Assembly (NCBI GenBank): GCA_014859605.1
Contig: JACUTW010000012.1
Span: forward strand, 1 to 45,515
Reading direction: 5' to 3'
Source: Desulfuromonadales bacterium
Lineage (GTDB): Bacteria; Desulfobacterota; Desulfuromonadia; Desulfuromonadales; UBA2197
Length of the DNA stretch: 45,515 bases
This document shows, piece after piece, positions 6,150 through 15,487 of the stretch. Made by a program: the position numbers and the translations under genes. Position 1 is the stretch's first letter, and each line of letters starts with the position of its first letter. The notes under the pieces were generated by a model. The model did no database searches. It worked only from the letters and a program-made list of their open reading frames with translations, and had not been told where the DNA came from.

Positions 6150-8009
6150 TTGAATCAATTCTATAAAAATCTTGCACTTTGGCTGGTCATCCTTTTGGTG
6201 ATGATCCTCCTTTACGACATGGTCGCCAATAAAAAGCAGGAACTTAAGGTCCTACCTTATTCTGAGTTTGTTGTGGCGGTGACCGAGGGTCAGGTCAAGG
6301 AGGTCGTCATTCAGGGGCCGAATGTCGAAGGGAAGATGCAGGATAATACCTCTTTCAAGACCTATGCTCCCAATGATCTCGGGTTGATTCCCGATCTGCG
6401 TGCCAAAGGGGTGACGATTAATGCCCGCCCCGAGGACGATCGCGGCATCTGGTTTACGCTCCTGATCTCCTGGGGACCGATTCTGCTGCTGATCGGCGTC
6501 TGGATCTTCTTTATGCGCCAGATGCAGTCGGGTGGCGGCAAGGCGATGAGCTTTGGCAAGAGTCGCGCCAAGCTCCTCACCGAGAGCGACGGCACGGTGA
6601 CCTTCAAGGATGTCGCCGGTATCGACGAAGCCAAGGAAGAGCTTGAAGAGATCGTTGCTTTCCTCAAGGATCCGAAGAAGTTTTCCCGATTGGGCGGCCG
6701 GATTCCGAAAGGGGTTCTGCTCGTCGGTTCACCGGGTACCGGTAAGACCCTCCTCGCCCGGGCGATTGCCGGTGAAGCCGGAGTCCCGTTCTACTCGATT
6801 TCCGGTTCCGATTTCGTCGAGATGTTTGTCGGCGTCGGCGCTTCGCGGGTACGCGATCTCTTCGTTCAGGGGAAGAAGAACGCTCCCTGTATCATCTTTA
6901 TCGATGAGATCGATGCAGTTGGCCGGCATCGCGGCGCCGGTTTGGGCGGCGGCCACGACGAGCGCGAACAGACCCTTAATCAGCTCCTCGTCGAGATGGA
7001 TGGATTTGAGTCGAACGAGGGGGTTATCCTCATCGCCGCGACCAACCGTCCCGATGTCCTTGATCCGGCTCTGCTCCGTCCCGGTCGTTTTGACCGCCAG
7101 GTCGTTGTCCCCCGTCCCGACGTCAAGGGCCGACGCATGATCCTCGATGTCCACGCCCGCAAGGTGCCGGTAGCTGACGATGTCAATCTCGAAGTTCTCG
7201 CCAAGGGGACGCCCGGTTTCTCCGGGGCCGACCTGGCTAATCTGGTGAACGAAGCAGCGCTTTTGGCGGCCCGCGCCGACAAGAATCAGGTCACCATGAA
7301 CGATTTCGAGTTGGCCAAGGATAAAGTCATGATGGGGGCGGAGCGGCGCTCTATGGTCATTACCGACAAGGACAAGAAGGTTACCGCTTACCACGAAGCT
7401 GGCCATGCGCTGGTTGCGTTCCTCATCCCCGGTTCGGATCCGGTTCACAAAGTTTCGATTATCCCGCGCGGCCGCGCTCTCGGTGTGACCATGTATCTCC
7501 CCCTTGAGGAGAAGTACAATGAGAACCGTGAAGGGCTGAATACGATGATCAGTGCCCTCCTCGGCGGGCGTGTTGCCGAAGAGTTGACCTTCTCGACGAT
7601 TACCAGCGGCGCGTCCAATGATATTGAGCGGGCAACGAATATCGCCAGAAAAATGGTTTGCGAGTGGGGGATGAGCGACAAGATCGGACCTCTCTCCTTT
7701 GGCGAGAAAGAGGGAGAAGTCTTCCTCGGTCGCGACATGGGGCACATGAAGAATTACAGTGAATCGACGGCGGTTGAGATCGATATGGAGATCCGCCGGA
7801 TCGTTACCGAGAATCATCAGCGCACCCGCAAGTTGTTAACCGAGCATCAGGATGCTCTGATCCGTATCGGTGAAGCTCTTCTGGAGAAGGAGACGCTGGA
7901 TGGTGCCGAAGTGCGCCGGCTGGTCTTCAATGAGGAATCAGTCGCAGAAGTGCCTGTCGAAAGCGCTCCTGCCGTGGTCGTTGAAGAGGGGACGACGACC
8001 GAGGCATGA
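6150..8009 (+). CDS. ftsH: ATP-dependent zinc metalloprotease FtsH
   Basis: FtsH is the membrane-anchored AAA+ protease that degrades misfolded membrane proteins and regulators such as LpxC. The product has TM1 at residues about 7-22 ([17 protein letters not shown]), a periplasmic domain, and TM2 near 100-120. The AAA module has Walker A GSPGTGKT (about 193-200), Walker [12 protein letters not shown], and second region of homology [20 protein letters not shown]. The zinc site is HEAGH (415-419). The frame is open to GTG 6060, but family proteins begin [16 protein letters not shown] at 6150 with GGGG about five bases upstream gives precisely that, 619 residues. The usual GPPGTGKT reads GSPGTGKT here, which should not harm ATP binding. 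Confidence 0.96.
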   Translation: MNQFYKNLALWLVILLVMILLYDMVANKKQELKVLPYSEFVVAVTEGQVKEVVIQGPNVEGKMQDNTSFKTYAPNDLGLIPDLRAKGVTINARPEDDRGIWFTLLISWGPILLLIGVWIFFMRQMQSGGGKAMSFGKSRAKLLTESDGTVTFKDVAGIDEAKEELEEIVAFLKDPKKFSRLGGRIPKGVLLVGSPGTGKTLLARAIAGEAGVPFYSISGSDFVEMFVGVGASRVRDLFVQGKKNAPCIIFIDEIDAVGRHRGAGLGGGHDEREQTLNQLLVEMDGFESNEGVILIAATNRPDVLDPALLRPGRFDRQVVVPRPDVKGRRMILDVHARKVPVADDVNLEVLAKGTPGFSGADLANLVNEAALLAARADKNQVTMNDFELAKDKVMMGAERRSMVITDKDKKVTAYHEAGHALVAFLIPGSDPVHKVSIIPRGRALGVTMYLPLEEKYNENREGLNTMISALLGGRVAEELTFSTITSGASNDIERATNIARKMVCEWGMSDKIGPLSFGEKEGEVFLGRDMGHMKNYSESTAVEIDMEIRRIVTENHQRTRKLLTEHQDALIRIGEALLEKETLDGAEVRRLVFNEESVAEVPVESAPAVVVEEGTTTEA

Positions 8010-8845
8010 TCAGGACTTTGGTCGGGAGACGCGCTTCCCTGGTACTCGACCGGCCACGGATCATGGGGATTCTCAATGTTACCCCGGATTCTTTTTCAGA
8101 TGGGGGACAATTTCAGCAGGTAGATCGTGCTCTGCGCCGCGCCGAGGAGATGGTGGCTGAAGGCGCTGACCTCATTGATGTCGGCGGTGAAAGCACCCGG
8201 CCCGGAGCGGCGCTTGTCCCTGCCTCCCAGGAATTGGATCGGATCATTCCGGTTATTGCCGCTATTCACGCCCGTATCGATATCCCCCTTTCCGTCGATA
8301 CCAATAAAGCAACCGTGGCTGCGGCCGCTTTGGAGAACGGTGCCGATTGGGTCAACGATGTCAGCGGACTGACCTTTGATGCCGAGATGGCGACTGTGGT
8401 TGCGGCTCACGACGGCGGCCTCTTTCTGATGCACACGCGCGGCACCCCGGCGCAGATGCAGCAGAACATCCACTACGACGATATCGTCGCCGAGGTACTG
8501 GCCGAACTCAGGATTTCGCTTGCCACGGCCCGGAAAGCCGGCATCCCGGCCGAGCGTCTGGCCATCGATCCCGGCATCGGCTTTGCCAAAGATCTGGCCG
8601 GCAACCTCGAATTACTGCGGCGCCTCGATGAATTCAGAGTTCTCGATCTGCCGATTCTCCTCGGTACGTCACGCAAAAGTTTCATCGGTCAAATATTGCA
8701 GCAGCCTCTCCCTGCCGACCGTCTTTACGGTACGCTGGCAACGGTAGCCCTTGGCGTGGCCAAGGGGGCGATGCTGCTGCGGGTGCACGATGTACCTGCG
8801 GCGCGCGAGACAGCGCTGATGAGTTGGGCGATTCTGCAGTCGTAA
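8006..8845 (+). CDS. folP: Dihydropteroate synthase
   Basis: FolP condenses 6-hydroxymethyl-dihydropterin pyrophosphate with p-aminobenzoate to dihydropteroate, the sulfonamide-sensitive step of folate synthesis. The 279-residue TIM-barrel protein carries the pterin-site signatures [16 protein letters not shown] (about 20-35) and [13 protein letters not shown] (about 57-69). It also has the later motifs [14 protein letters not shown] and GTSRKSFIG. Its ATG overlaps the ftsH stop in an ATGA arrangement, so translation is coupled, and the ftsH-folP order is common in bacteria. Nothing unusual is seen. Confidence 0.96.
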   Translation: MIRTLVGRRASLVLDRPRIMGILNVTPDSFSDGGQFQQVDRALRRAEEMVAEGADLIDVGGESTRPGAALVPASQELDRIIPVIAAIHARIDIPLSVDTNKATVAAAALENGADWVNDVSGLTFDAEMATVVAAHDGGLFLMHTRGTPAQMQQNIHYDDIVAEVLAELRISLATARKAGIPAERLAIDPGIGFAKDLAGNLELLRRLDEFRVLDLPILLGTSRKSFIGQILQQPLPADRLYGTLATVALGVAKGAMLLRVHDVPAARETALMSWAILQS

Positions 8846-8905
8846 AAATGTTGCCTGGATTTTGGAGCGCATTTCACGATAACAATCAAGATGAGCGGGT
8901 GAAGG

Positions 8906-9697
8906 ATGAGTGAACTTTTCGACATGTTCAAAGGCTTGCGCTGGCTTTTCGACCTGATCGACATCCTGCTGGTTGCGTTCATCCTTTACCGGATCATCCT
9001 GCTGATCAAAGGGACGCGAGCGGTTCAGATGCTCCTGGGGCTCGCCGTCGTCTTCCTCGTTTATCTCGCTTCCCAGTTTTTCGGTCTTTATACTCTGCAC
9101 TGGCTCCTCAACAACTTCCTGTCTTCGATTATCCTGGTCATTGTCGTCATCTTTCAGAGCGACATCCGGCGCGCGCTGATCCATTTTGGTAAAAATCCCT
9201 TTTATACCGACGACACCTATCGGGATGAAGATGAAGTCTTGGACGAGATTGTCAAAGCCTGCACCAGCATGGCGAAAAAGCAGGTCGGGGCTTTGATTGT
9301 TCTCGAACGGGAGACCGGGCTGAATGACTTTTTGGAGGTCGGTGTCGAGCTCGATGCCAAGATATCAAGCGATCTCATCGTCTCGGTCTTCCTCCCTTAT
9401 TCGCCGATTCATGACGGGGCGCTGGTAATTCAGAAGGGGCGGATTTCTCGGGCGGGTTGTTTTCTGCCGCTGGCACAGAATCCCGATATCAGCAAGAATT
9501 TCGGCACCCGCCATCGTGCCGCCCTCGGTTTGACCGAACTGGTCGATGCCGCGGTGATCGTTGTTTCAGAAGAGACCGGGCGAATCACCATTGTCGTTGC
9601 CGGCAAGATGACAAAAGATCTTGATGCGGTGGCGCTGCGCCGGGTGCTCAAGCGTCTCCTCGATTCCAAGCGTACCCATGTGCACAAGCAGGCTTGA
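8906..9697 (+). CDS. cdaA: Diadenylate cyclase CdaA
   Basis: CdaA makes the second messenger c-di-AMP from two ATP at the membrane. The 263-residue protein has hydrophobic N-terminal segments (about 18-35, 40-60 and 68-84). They are followed by the DisA_N catalytic domain with the DGA motif in PIHDGALVI (170-172) and the RHR motif in GTRHRAALG (202-204). A cdaR-like YbbR gene and glmM follow, the conserved cdaA-cdaR-glmM module in which CdaR and GlmM modulate cyclase activity and tie it to cell-wall precursor supply. The ribosome-binding site is poor (GGGTGAAGG abuts the ATG), but the start fits the family. The 60-base gap before it holds no clear promoter. Confidence 0.94.
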   Translation: MSELFDMFKGLRWLFDLIDILLVAFILYRIILLIKGTRAVQMLLGLAVVFLVYLASQFFGLYTLHWLLNNFLSSIILVIVVIFQSDIRRALIHFGKNPFYTDDTYRDEDEVLDEIVKACTSMAKKQVGALIVLERETGLNDFLEVGVELDAKISSDLIVSVFLPYSPIHDGALVIQKGRISRAGCFLPLAQNPDISKNFGTRHRAALGLTELVDAAVIVVSEETGRITIVVAGKMTKDLDAVALRRVLKRLLDSKRTHVHKQA

Positions 9698-10350
9698 TGA
9701 TGCTGTCATTTATCAATGAAAACTGGAAGATGAAGGCTCTGGCCCTTGGCTGTGCGCTGGTCCTGTGGTTTTATGTCATGGGCGAACGCCGTCTTGAACT
9801 CGCTTATGCTGTCCCGATCGAGTTGAAGAATGTGCCGCAGGGGCTGGTGGTGACCAATGACCTGCCTAAAAATATTGACATCCGCCTCAGTGGCCCGCGA
9901 GCGCTGTTGTCGGACTTAACGCAAAAAGATGTGCGAATCTCCATTGATCTGGTCGGGTTGAAGCCGGGGGTGACAACCTTCAGCCGTCTTGATGACCATC
10001 TGCGCTTGCCGGGAGGGATTCAGGCGACGCGGATCTCTCCCGCTTTTGTTGACGTCAAACTCGAACAGATTATCGATAAGTCTGTGCCCCTGCGGCCGCG
10101 TCTGGTCGGACAGCTACCGGTCGGTTTTCGCCTGGTCGCCCTTGAAATTCAGCCGGAGCGGGTGGTTGTGCAGGGGGCCGAAGGGGAGATTAGCGGTGTC
10201 AACGAAGTGCTGACCGAGCGGATAGATCTTGAAACGATCAAGGGAAACACCGAATTGATTGTCTTTCTCGATTATCGGGGAAAATACAGTCAGATCAAGG
10301 ACATTAAAAATGCCAAAGTTCGTTTGCAGATAAAGAAAGACGTTCGTTAA
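9697..10350 (+). CDS. cdaR: YbbR-domain protein, CdaA regulator CdaR
   Basis: The 217-residue protein has one N-terminal membrane anchor (about 11-27: [18 protein letters not shown]) and then an extracytoplasmic part with two YbbR-type repeats. These begin near [20 protein letters not shown] (then [11 protein letters not shown]) and near [20 protein letters not shown] (then EPERVVVQG). Firmicute CdaR proteins have up to four repeats, so this is a short form. The ATG overlaps the cdaA stop by one base. CdaR homologues bind CdaA and modulate c-di-AMP synthesis; here that role is inferred from the neighbourhood. An ATG one codon downstream (9700) is an equally possible start. Confidence 0.9.
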   Translation: MMLSFINENWKMKALALGCALVLWFYVMGERRLELAYAVPIELKNVPQGLVVTNDLPKNIDIRLSGPRALLSDLTQKDVRISIDLVGLKPGVTTFSRLDDHLRLPGGIQATRISPAFVDVKLEQIIDKSVPLRPRLVGQLPVGFRLVALEIQPERVVVQGAEGEISGVNEVLTERIDLETIKGNTELIVFLDYRGKYSQIKDIKNAKVRLQIKKDVR

Positions 10351-10384
10351 AAGTTCCGGTGACCAGCCCGGTGGAAGGAAAATT

Positions 10385-11755
10385 ATGAGAAAAATTTTTG
10401 GTACTGACGGCGTTCGGGGTGTAGCCAATATCGATCCGATGACGACCGAAATGGCGATGCAACTCGGTCGGGCGGCAGGCTATATCTTCAAAAAAGATGA
10501 CCGTCGTCATCGCATCGTCATCGGTAAAGATACCCGCCTTTCCGGCTATATGCTGGAAAATGCCCTGGTCGCCGGGATCTGCTCCATGGGGGTCGATGTT
10601 ATGCTGGTCGGACCGTTGCCGACTCCGGGGATTGCGTTTATCACCAGTTCAATGCGAGCCGATGCTGGAGTGGTGATCTCGGCTTCGCATAATCCCTATC
10701 AGGACAACGGCATCAAGTTCTTTTCTGCTGACGGTTTCAAACTGCCGGACGAACTCGAACTCAAGATCGAAAATCTCATCTTTTCCAAAAAGATCGAATC
10801 GCTGCGCCCGACGGCCGCCGAAGTCGGCAAGGCTTACCGGATTGACGATGCCAAGGGACGCTATATCGTCTTTCTCAAGAATACCTTTCCGCGTGATCTG
10901 GATCTCAAGGGGTTGAAGATTGTCCTCGATTGTGCCAATGGCGCTGCTTACAAAGTCGCACCGGCTGTCCTTGAGGAACTCGGGGCGGAGGTCATCGCCC
11001 TCGGGGTGTCGCCGAACGGGACGAATATCAATGCCGGCTGCGGTTCGATGCATCCCGAATTGATGGCAGAGGCGGTGCGTGAGCATCGCGCCCATCTCGG
11101 TATTGCTCTTGACGGCGACGCCGATCGGGCGATCTTTGTCGACGAATTCGGCCATGAAGTCGATGGCGATCAGATCATGGCGATCTGCGGCATCGACATG
11201 ATCAAGGCCGGCACGCTGGCGCACAAGACGGTGGTGGCGACGGTCATGAGCAACATGGGGCTCGATATCGCCCTGCGTCGTGCCGGCGGGCAGGTGGTCA
11301 AGACCGCGGTCGGTGACCGCTATGTTGTCGAAGAGATGTTGCGCTGCGGGTATAACCTCGGCGGTGAGCAGTCCGGTCATATGATCTTTCTTGATCACAA
11401 TACCACCGGTGACGGCACCCTGTCCGCCCTGCAGGTCCTGGCGATTATGCAACGCAGCGGCAAGCCCCTCTCCGAGTTGGCACAGGTGATGATCGCACTT
11501 CCCCAGGTGCTCCTCAATGTTCGTGTCGAGCGCCGTGCCGATCTTGCCGAACTTCCCGAGATTTGTCGAATCATTCAAGAGGTTGAGGCAAAGCTCGGCG
11601 AGGATGGCCGGGTTCTGATCCGTTACTCCGGCACTGAGCCGCTGCTGCGGATTATGCTTGAAGGTCCGGATAAAGTTGAGATTACCGGGATGGCGCATGC
11701 CATTGCCGATTGTGTGACCCAGCACCTTGGCGGCAAGAAGGAGGGTAAAAAATAG
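10385..11755 (+). CDS. glmM: Phosphoglucosamine mutase GlmM
   Basis: GlmM converts glucosamine-6-phosphate to glucosamine-1-phosphate for UDP-GlcNAc, the precursor of peptidoglycan and lipopolysaccharide. The 456-residue protein starts [15 protein letters not shown] and has the active-site phosphoserine loop [14 protein letters not shown] (Ser101). The metal-binding DGDADR motif lies near residues 241-246, and the sugar-binding GEQSGH motif near 331-336. The C-terminal phosphate-binding loop is [22 protein letters not shown] precedes the ATG. The gene completes the cdaA-cdaR-glmM module. All catalytic loops look intact. Confidence 0.97.
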   Translation: MRKIFGTDGVRGVANIDPMTTEMAMQLGRAAGYIFKKDDRRHRIVIGKDTRLSGYMLENALVAGICSMGVDVMLVGPLPTPGIAFITSSMRADAGVVISASHNPYQDNGIKFFSADGFKLPDELELKIENLIFSKKIESLRPTAAEVGKAYRIDDAKGRYIVFLKNTFPRDLDLKGLKIVLDCANGAAYKVAPAVLEELGAEVIALGVSPNGTNINAGCGSMHPELMAEAVREHRAHLGIALDGDADRAIFVDEFGHEVDGDQIMAICGIDMIKAGTLAHKTVVATVMSNMGLDIALRRAGGQVVKTAVGDRYVVEEMLRCGYNLGGEQSGHMIFLDHNTTGDGTLSALQVLAIMQRSGKPLSELAQVMIALPQVLLNVRVERRADLAELPEICRIIQEVEAKLGEDGRVLIRYSGTEPLLRIMLEGPDKVEITGMAHAIADCVTQHLGGKKEGKK

Positions 11756-12468
11756 TGGCGAGATTAGGAGTCAATGTTGATCACGTTGCCACCGTGCGCC
11801 AGGTGCGCGGGACGAACGAACCCGATCCGGTGACGGCGGCGGCCCTGGCGGAGTTAGCCGGTGCGGAAGGGATCACTGTGCATCTGCGCGAGGATCGGCG
11901 TCACATCCAGGATCGCGATGTCGAAATCCTCCGGCAAACCGTGCAGAGTCGCTTGAATCTGGAGATGGCGGCCACGGATGAAATGGTGGCGATTGCCCTG
12001 CGGCTGCGTCCCGACTGTGTGACCCTCGTCCCCGAAAAGCGTCAGGAGCTGACGACCGAGGGGGGGCTCGATGTCCTTGGCCAGAGTGAACACCTCCGTC
12101 CGCGGATTGCGGCTTTGCAGGCGGTGGGGATCGTCGTCAGTCTCTTTGTCGATCCGGTGCGGCAGCAGATCGAGGCAACGAGTCACGTCGGGGCCGACTT
12201 TATTGAAATTCATACCGGCTGCTATTGCGAGGCCGTGACTGCAGAAAGCCAGGCGCTGGAGTTGGCAAAGATTGCCGAGGCGATCCGGCTCGGTAAGCAG
12301 TGTGGCCTGGGTGTCAATGCCGGGCACGGGCTTAATTACCGTAACATCGCTCCGGTCGTCGCCCTCGGCGGGATTGAGGAGTATAATATCGGTCACAGCA
12401 TCGTTTCGCGGGCGGTCCTTGTCGGCATGGAGCGGGCCGTGCGCGAGATGGTGGAGTTGATCCGTTAG
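11755..12468 (+). CDS. pdxJ: Pyridoxine 5'-phosphate synthase PdxJ
   Basis: PdxJ closes the pyridine ring of vitamin B6 from 3-amino-2-oxopropyl phosphate and deoxyxylulose-5-phosphate. The 237-residue TIM barrel opens with [20 protein letters not shown], the family signature with the active-site histidine. It continues through [19 protein letters not shown], the catalytic glutamate region [16 protein letters not shown], and the HTGCY and [12 protein letters not shown] motifs. Translation begins at GTG 11755, sharing one base with the glmM stop; AGGAGGG lies 11753-ward upstream within glmM. The pdxJ-acpS pairing downstream is widespread in proteobacteria. Confidence 0.96.
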   Translation: MARLGVNVDHVATVRQVRGTNEPDPVTAAALAELAGAEGITVHLREDRRHIQDRDVEILRQTVQSRLNLEMAATDEMVAIALRLRPDCVTLVPEKRQELTTEGGLDVLGQSEHLRPRIAALQAVGIVVSLFVDPVRQQIEATSHVGADFIEIHTGCYCEAVTAESQALELAKIAEAIRLGKQCGLGVNAGHGLNYRNIAPVVALGGIEEYNIGHSIVSRAVLVGMERAVREMVELIR

Positions 12469-12846
12469 ATGATTATCGGTCTCGGTGTCGATCTTGCCCG
12501 CGCCAGTCGCTTTAGCAAGCTGCTGGCAAAGGAGAAGCGCGGGGTGATTAACCGGGTCTTTACGGCGGGGGAACTCGCTTACGCGCTGGCGATGAAGAAT
12601 CCCGCTCCGCATCTGGCGGCACGGTTTGCGGCTAAGGAGGCTTTTCTCAAGGCTTTGGGGCTGGGGATGCGCGACGGCATGAGTTGGCAGGAGATTGAGG
12701 TTGTGCGGAATGGGTTGGGCGCGCCGTCACTGCGGCTTTCAGGTCATGCAGAAGGACATGCCGCAGCAAGGGGGGTGAAGAACATTCATCTTTCCTACAG
12801 CCATGAAGGGGATTATGCCACCGCTACAGTTATTCTGGAGAGCTGA
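12469..12846 (+). CDS. acpS: Holo-[acyl-carrier-protein] synthase AcpS
   Basis: AcpS transfers 4'-phosphopantetheine from CoA to a serine of acyl carrier protein, activating it for fatty acid synthesis. The 125-residue product has the two Mg-binding signatures: IIGLGVDLARASRF near the start and RFAAKEAFLKALG in the middle (about 53-65). It also has the late motif HLSYSHEGDYATATV. Its ATG follows the pdxJ stop with no gap, and its stop overlaps the next start by one base, so the three genes are translationally coupled. The length is normal. Confidence 0.95.
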   Translation: MIIGLGVDLARASRFSKLLAKEKRGVINRVFTAGELAYALAMKNPAPHLAARFAAKEAFLKALGLGMRDGMSWQEIEVVRNGLGAPSLRLSGHAEGHAAARGVKNIHLSYSHEGDYATATVILES

Positions 12847-14393
12847 TGAAGATTCTCACTGCTGAACAGATGCGGGAAGCGGATCGCCGCAGCGTTGTAG
12901 ATCTGGGGATTCCCGGCGTCGTGCTGATGGAGAGTGCCGGGCGTGCTGTAGCGTGCGAGATCCTGCGCCGCTATTCGCATCTTGCGCCCGGTCCGGTCCT
13001 GGTCCTTTGCGGCAAAGGGAATAATGGCGGCGATGGTCTGGTTTTGGCCCGCACTCTGCTGCAACATGGCTGGCAGGTGACAACAGTCCTTCTCGCAGCA
13101 GAAGCGGCGATCACTGGTGATGCCCGCCTTCATCTTGAGATCCTCCAGCGTCTCGGTGCGACCCTCGAATTTGCCGGAGATCTGCACGGTGTAGACACTC
13201 TTCTCCCCCTCCTGCCGGTGCCGGCTTTGATCGTCGATGCCCTTCTTGGCACCGGTCTTTCCTCCCCGGTTACAGGACATTATGCGGCGGCGATTGACTG
13301 GATGAACCGTTCGCCGGCGCTGAAGGTCGCCATTGACATTCCCTCCGGCCTCGATGCCAGTCGTGGCGCGATTCTTGGCCCGGTTCTTTATGCCGATCTG
13401 ACTGTGACCCTGGCTGCCGCCAAGCTTGGTCAGGTGATTTATCCCGGTGTGACTTGTTGCGGCGAGTTGGCCGTCGCCGAAATCGGCATCCCGCAAGTTG
13501 TGCTGGATGAACTCGCCGCAGGCATCCTCCTTGAGGCCGGCGATGTCCGCGATTTTCTCCCGGCGCGCCCGGCGGTTGGGCACAAAGGGACTTTCGGCCA
13601 CCTTCTCCTTGTTGCCGGTTCTTGCGGTAAGTCCGGTGCCGCTGTTTTGGCAGCCAGTGCGGCACTGCGGGCCGGTGCCGGCCTGGTCACCGTCGCCACC
13701 CCGGCTTCGCAGCAAGGAACGTTGGCGGTCAAACTCACCGAAGCGATGACTACCTCTCTTGACGAAGTCGCTGGTGAACTGGCCGGGACGGCCTTTGCGC
13801 AGATTGCGGCCCTCTGGTCGGATAAGAAAGTTCTCGCCATCGGTCCCGGTTTGGGGCGGAGTCCGGCGACTGTGGCGGTGGTCCGCAAAGTTGTGGCGGA
13901 ATGTCCTTTGCCGCTGGTAATTGATGCTGATGCCCTCTTTGCCCTCGCTGATGCAACGGAGTTGTTGAAGGCGCGGCCAGTCGGCACGACGATTCTGACC
14001 CCGCATCCCGGCGAGATGGCGCATTTACTCGGAATCTCTATTGCTGAGGTTGAGGCCGATCGCATCGCTACGGCGCGTTGCTTTGCTGAGGCACACGGCG
14101 TCATTCTCGTCCTCAAGGGCGCTCGTACCGTCATTGCTGCCCCGGATGGCGGCATTATGATCAATCCGACCGGTCATGCCGGTATGGCCAGCGGCGGGAT
14201 GGGGGATCTCCTTACCGGCATCATTGCCGCCCTGCTTTGTCAGGGCGCCCCGCCCCTGGCAGCGGCGGCGGCCGGTGTCTGGCTGCATGGTCGGAGCGGT
14301 GATCGTCTCCGCCCCCGCTTCGGGGATGCCGGCTTGTTAGCGCGTGATCTCTTGACGGAGATTCCCGGTGCCCGCCTCGAAATCGTTCAATAA
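12846..14393 (+). CDS. nnr: Bifunctional NAD(P)H-hydrate epimerase / ADP-dependent dehydratase
   Basis: This enzyme repairs damaged NAD(P)H hydrates. The N-terminal epimerase domain (about 1-210; YjeF_N) includes ILTAEQMREADRRSV, LCGKGNNGGDGLVLAR and ALLGTGLSSPV. The C-terminal carbohydrate-kinase-like dehydratase domain (about 220-510) has GHKGTFGHLLLVAGSCGKSG, KKVLAIGPGLGRSP and LTPHPGEMAHLLG. It ends with the catalytic block GTGD-equivalent in ASGGMGDLLTGIIAALLCQG. At 515 residues both domains are full length, the same fused layout as E. coli Nnr (YjeF). The ATG overlaps the acpS stop by one base. Confidence 0.95.
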   Translation: MKILTAEQMREADRRSVVDLGIPGVVLMESAGRAVACEILRRYSHLAPGPVLVLCGKGNNGGDGLVLARTLLQHGWQVTTVLLAAEAAITGDARLHLEILQRLGATLEFAGDLHGVDTLLPLLPVPALIVDALLGTGLSSPVTGHYAAAIDWMNRSPALKVAIDIPSGLDASRGAILGPVLYADLTVTLAAAKLGQVIYPGVTCCGELAVAEIGIPQVVLDELAAGILLEAGDVRDFLPARPAVGHKGTFGHLLLVAGSCGKSGAAVLAASAALRAGAGLVTVATPASQQGTLAVKLTEAMTTSLDEVAGELAGTAFAQIAALWSDKKVLAIGPGLGRSPATVAVVRKVVAECPLPLVIDADALFALADATELLKARPVGTTILTPHPGEMAHLLGISIAEVEADRIATARCFAEAHGVILVLKGARTVIAAPDGGIMINPTGHAGMASGGMGDLLTGIIAALLCQGAPPLAAAAAGVWLHGRSGDRLRPRFGDAGLLARDLLTEIPGARLEIVQ

Positions 14394-14414
14394 CCCCTGA
14401 CAGGAGATTTTTTA

Positions 14415-14864
14415 ATGTTGACTGCCCGCGATATCATGACGACAAATATTCATACAGTCACACCGGAGATGTCGATCGATGACCTGGCCCGTGCCTTTGT
14501 TGAGAAAAAAGTCAGCACCCTGCCGGTGGTCGATGCCGCCGGAACGCTGGTCGGGATTGTTTCGGCCACTGATTTGATCGAACAGGATAAACCTCTGCAT
14601 ATTCCGACCGTCGTCGCCATCTTTGATATGGTCATCTATCTTGAGAGTGAAAAGAACTTCCGTGACGAGGTCGAAAAGATGACGGCTCGGACCGTCGGTG
14701 AAATCTGCAAGCACGACGTGATTACCTGCTCCCCGGGCATGGAGGTTGCTGCCATCGCCGCCCTGATGACCGAGAAAAAGGTGCATTTGCTGCCGGTGGT
14801 TGAGGGTGGGAAGTTGGTTGGCGTTGTCGGACGGCATGATATTCTTCGCTCGATGAACCTTTAA
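14415..14864 (+). CDS. CBS-domain pair protein
   Basis: The 149-residue protein is a tandem pair of CBS domains and little else. The first is residues about 3-60 (TARDIMTTNIHTVTPEMSID, LPVVDAAGTLVGIVSATDLI). The second is about 90-148 (VGEICKHDVITCSPGMEVAA, HLLPVVEGGKLVGVVGRHDI). Such Bateman modules bind adenosine nucleotides and often act as energy or ligand sensors. No effector domain is attached, so it probably acts on a partner; which one cannot be told here. AGGAG precedes the ATG and tsaE starts two bases after the stop. Confidence 0.92.
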   Translation: MLTARDIMTTNIHTVTPEMSIDDLARAFVEKKVSTLPVVDAAGTLVGIVSATDLIEQDKPLHIPTVVAIFDMVIYLESEKNFRDEVEKMTARTVGEICKHDVITCSPGMEVAAIAALMTEKKVHLLPVVEGGKLVGVVGRHDILRSMNL

Positions 14865-14865
14865 C

Positions 14866-15336
14866 GTGCAACGCTTCACCTTTTTCAGCACCTCACCGGA
14901 AGGCACTGAAGCTCTGGGGCGACGTCTGGGTGCGATCCTTTCTCCACCGGCGCTGCTCCTCTTAAACGGTGACCTCGGAGCCGGCAAGACCTGTTTCGTA
15001 CGCGGCCTTGCGCGTGGTCTGGACGTTGCTGCCGATGAGCCGGTTACCAGTCCCACTTATGCCCTGATGCACCATTATCAGGGGCGTCATGATCTTTACC
15101 ATTTTGACCTGTACCGTCTCGCCGGTTGGGGGGATTTACACGAAATCGGTTTTGACGAATATGTCGAATCGGACAAAATCGTCGTTGTCGAATGGGCAGA
15201 GCGTGCCGCCGGTGCCGGCTTGGAAGGTTTAGAGATTTCCTTTTCTCTGCAAGAGGAGAACAGTCGTTCTATTGAAGTCAGCGCGACGTCCGCAAAAGAT
15301 ATTGCCTTGCTCCAAAGACTGGCAGTAGAGACGTAG
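14866..15336 (+). CDS. tsaE: tRNA threonylcarbamoyladenosine biosynthesis ATPase TsaE
   Basis: TsaE is the ATPase that works with TsaB and TsaD to place threonylcarbamoyl on A37 of ANN-decoding tRNAs. The 156-residue protein has Walker A LNGDLGAGKTCFVRG (about 34-48). It also has the switch-like segment DEPVTSPTYALMHHY and the family motif YHFDLYRL, followed by GFDEYVESDKIVVVEWAE. The start is a GTG one base after the CBS gene stop; length and alignment support it despite no clear ribosome-binding site. The stop codon falls inside a perfect palindrome. It is the last gene of the long housekeeping run. Confidence 0.95.
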   Translation: MQRFTFFSTSPEGTEALGRRLGAILSPPALLLLNGDLGAGKTCFVRGLARGLDVAADEPVTSPTYALMHHYQGRHDLYHFDLYRLAGWGDLHEIGFDEYVESDKIVVVEWAERAAGAGLEGLEISFSLQEENSRSIEVSATSAKDIALLQRLAVET

Positions 15337-15352
15337 CATGCTACGTCTCTAC
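15325..15352. repeat. 28-bp perfect palindrome overlapping the tsaE stop
   Basis: The half GTAGAGACGTAGCA (15325-15338) is followed immediately by its exact reverse complement (15339-15352), then GAGCATC. The tsaE TAG (15334-15336) lies inside it. It would form a 12-base stem with a CATG loop. No T-run follows, so it is not a textbook terminator. It resembles dispersed 'GTAGAGACG...CGTCTCTAC' palindromes known from many bacterial genomes and shares the flanking CTACG with two other palindromes here. Confidence 0.8.
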
Positions 15353-15375
15353 GAGCATCATCCTGAAAAAACGTT

Positions 15376-15404
15376 TTGACCGACTGCAACTTATCTGATA
15401 TTAA
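15376..15404 (+). promoter_or_regulatory. lysC: Sigma-70-type promoter for lysC
   Basis: TTGACC (15376-15381) and TATTAA (15399-15404) are 17 bases apart. A TG at 15396-15397 supplies an extended -10 element. Transcription would start near 15411, leaving about 75 bases of leader before the lysC ATG. The leader shows no lysine riboswitch features and is too short to hold one. Confidence 0.6.
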
Positions 15405-15487
15405 AAGTCTTCTTGAGTGTTATATTTTGTTGAGATCGTTCCGGTGACGGGTCCGTCGCATAATCGAAAGAAGGAGGATGCACAAGT

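Noticed and set aside
8891-8902. Four-codon ORF (ATG AGC GGG TGA) just before cdaA
   Set aside because: Too short to judge and lacks a clear ribosome-binding site; likely chance.
12813-14024. 403-codon reverse frame within nnr
   Set aside because: Shadow of a full-length bifunctional Nnr with all motifs.
15405-15487. Lysine riboswitch upstream of lysC
   Set aside because: The leader is about 75 bases, far shorter than the L-box, and lacks its conserved pairings.
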